In this document: positions 6,701 through 7,000 of the stretch, piece after piece
Layout of the letters: each line of letters starts with the position of its first letter
How positions within the stretch are numbered: position 1 is the first letter of the stretch
Assembly (NCBI GenBank): GCA_947462515.1
Contig: CANHPJ010000090.1
Location: 1-7,000, forward strand
Direction of reading: 5' to 3'
DNA length: 7,000 bases
Source of the DNA: Bacteroidota bacterium
Lineage (GTDB): Bacteria; Bacteroidota; Bacteroidia; JACCXN01
The notes under the pieces: generated by a model
Databases searched by the model: none
What the model was told of the DNA's origin: nothing
Seen by the model: the letters and a program-made list of their open reading frames with translations, nothing else
Program-made: the position numbers and the translations under genes

Positions 6701-6743
6701 TAACCTAAAAAATAAGGTCAATTAAAATTGTATTTTTGGGTTA
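6701..6743. repeat. Long interrupted hairpin in the divergent spacer
   Basis: TAACCTAAAAAATA (6701-6714) pairs with TATTTTTGGGTTA (6731-6743): 13 pairs with one bulged A and one T-G wobble. Inside the loop, CAAT (6719-6722) and ATTG (6727-6730) pair again. The right arm contains an exact TAnnTTTG box (6731-6738), so the dyad overlaps a candidate aroA promoter. It has no T-run placed to suggest a terminator. Confidence 0.45.
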
Positions 6744-6792
6744 GATAATTTGTGAAAATTGGTATCTGATTAGTCAAGATTAAAAGATAGGA

Positions 6793-6810
6793 TCCAAAAT
6801 TAATATTGGA
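6793..6810. promoter_or_regulatory. Operator-like 18-bp palindrome upstream of aroA
   Basis: TCCAAAATTAATATTGGA reads TCCAA-n-ATTAAT-n-TTGGA: symmetric at 16 of 18 positions, with a G/C-containing outer half-site TCCAA/TTGGA. It lies about 80 bases before the aroA ATG and overlaps the minus-strand TAATTTTG box, which is where a repressor site for the divergent oxidase gene could sit. No known regulator is recognised. Confidence 0.35.
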
Positions 6811-6889
6811 GCAATTATCGGATTTACTATTATAAAATGAGCATATAATCAATTCATAAATTTCTTTCAACAAAAGAAAGCTTATACAA

Positions 6890-7000
6890 ATGAGTTCCTA
6901 TTTATTATCAAAGCCAGAAAAAAGTTTAAAAGGAAACATAAACCTCACTCCTTCAAAGAGTGAAAGCAATAGAGCTTTAATCATTCAAGCATTAATTAAC
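6890..7000 (+). CDS. aroA: 3-phosphoshikimate 1-carboxyvinyltransferase (EPSP synthase), N-terminal part
   Basis: Transfers the enolpyruvyl group of PEP to shikimate 3-phosphate, the sixth step of the shikimate pathway to chorismate and the aromatic amino acids; cytoplasmic. Only the first 37 codons lie in the window; the frame is open at the right edge (the full enzyme is usually just over 400 residues). Identification rests on LKGNINLTPSKSESNRALIIQAL: K23, S24 and R28 match E. coli AroA K22, S23 and R27, which bind substrate, in the family pattern S-K-S-x-S-N-R-A-L. In E. coli-like enzymes the preceding residues are P-G; here T-P, as I recall is common in Bacteroidota. The start is secure: an in-frame TAA lies at 6857-6859 and no other start codon falls between. 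There is no Shine-Dalgarno sequence. It is transcribed away from the FAD oxidase gene. Confidence 0.87.
   Translation, partial: MSSYLLSKPEKSLKGNINLTPSKSESNRALIIQALIN

Larger units (their letters stand above)
6560..6889. other. Divergent intergenic spacer between the FAD oxidase gene and aroA
   Basis: About 330 bases of very AT-rich DNA between two divergent start codons, so it must hold both promoters. No convincing gene was seen. On the minus strand TAAATTTA (RC of 6583-6590 region) is a near match to the -7 box for the oxidase, and TAATTTTG (complement of 6795-6802) an exact one, but neither has a good -33 box. On the plus strand TATTTTTG (6731-6738) is an exact match. ATTGTAT occurs three times (6665, 6682, 6727). 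Two larger dyads, 6701-6743 and 6793-6810, are listed separately. A small hairpin TTTCTTT/AAAGAAA (6861-6867, 6873-6879) lies just before the aroA ATG. Confidence 0.5.

Noticed and set aside
6665..6733. Three ATTGTAT copies as a direct-repeat array or iteron set
   Set aside because: Spacing is irregular (17 and 45 bases) and the unit is a 7-base AT-rich word expected by chance here; no replication gene is nearby.
1..7000. A hidden mobile element, CRISPR array, RNA gene or defence system
   Set aside because: Genes are closely packed housekeeping genes with short spacers; no transposase, integrase, tRNA cloverleaf, spaced repeats or target-site duplications were seen on either strand.

Overview
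The window is an ordinary, AT-rich piece of chromosome from a member of the Bacteroidota. The evidence is a primary sigma factor of the short Bacteroidota type (289 residues, no region 1.1, residues unlike E. coli at two region 2.4 positions), promoter-like TAnnTTTG boxes, start codons that mostly lack a Shine-Dalgarno sequence, and lineage-typical S15, AccD and PNPase sequences. I cannot assign a genus.

Layout from left to right. (1) 1-488, +: the C-terminal part of fbaB (class I fructose-bisphosphate aldolase), cut by the window edge, then a hairpin terminator. (2) 573-1418, +: accD, the zinc-ribbon beta subunit of acetyl-CoA carboxylase carboxyltransferase. (3) 1505-1774, +: rpsO (ribosomal protein S15), preceded by the best promoter candidate in the window and followed by a perfect 13-bp terminator hairpin. 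(4) 1862-4006, +: pnp (polynucleotide phosphorylase), followed by another perfect 13-bp terminator. (5) 4212-5081, +: the primary sigma factor, with a leader containing a strong dyad. (6) A symmetric terminator at 5099-5131 serves the convergent pair. (7) 5159-6559, -: a GlcD/D-lactate-dehydrogenase-like FAD oxidoreductase. (8) 6560-6889: a very AT-rich divergent spacer holding several dyads. (9) 6890-7000, +: the first 37 codons of aroA (EPSP synthase), recognisable from its K-S-x-x-N-R motif and cut by the right edge.

The genes are housekeeping: glycolysis/gluconeogenesis (fbaB), fatty-acid initiation (accD), translation (rpsO), RNA decay (pnp), transcription (sigma) and aromatic amino-acid synthesis (aroA). 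The rpsO-pnp neighbourhood is widely conserved in bacteria. Each of fbaB, rpsO, pnp and the sigma gene ends in its own hairpin, so they look like largely separate transcription units rather than one operon.

I found no mobile element, CRISPR array, tRNA, rRNA, toxin-antitoxin pair or defence system, and no evidence of an undescribed system. The items most worth a second look are regulatory: the dyad in the sigma-gene leader, the dyads in the FAD oxidase/aroA spacer, and the fit between the sigma factor's region 2.4 and the local promoter boxes.
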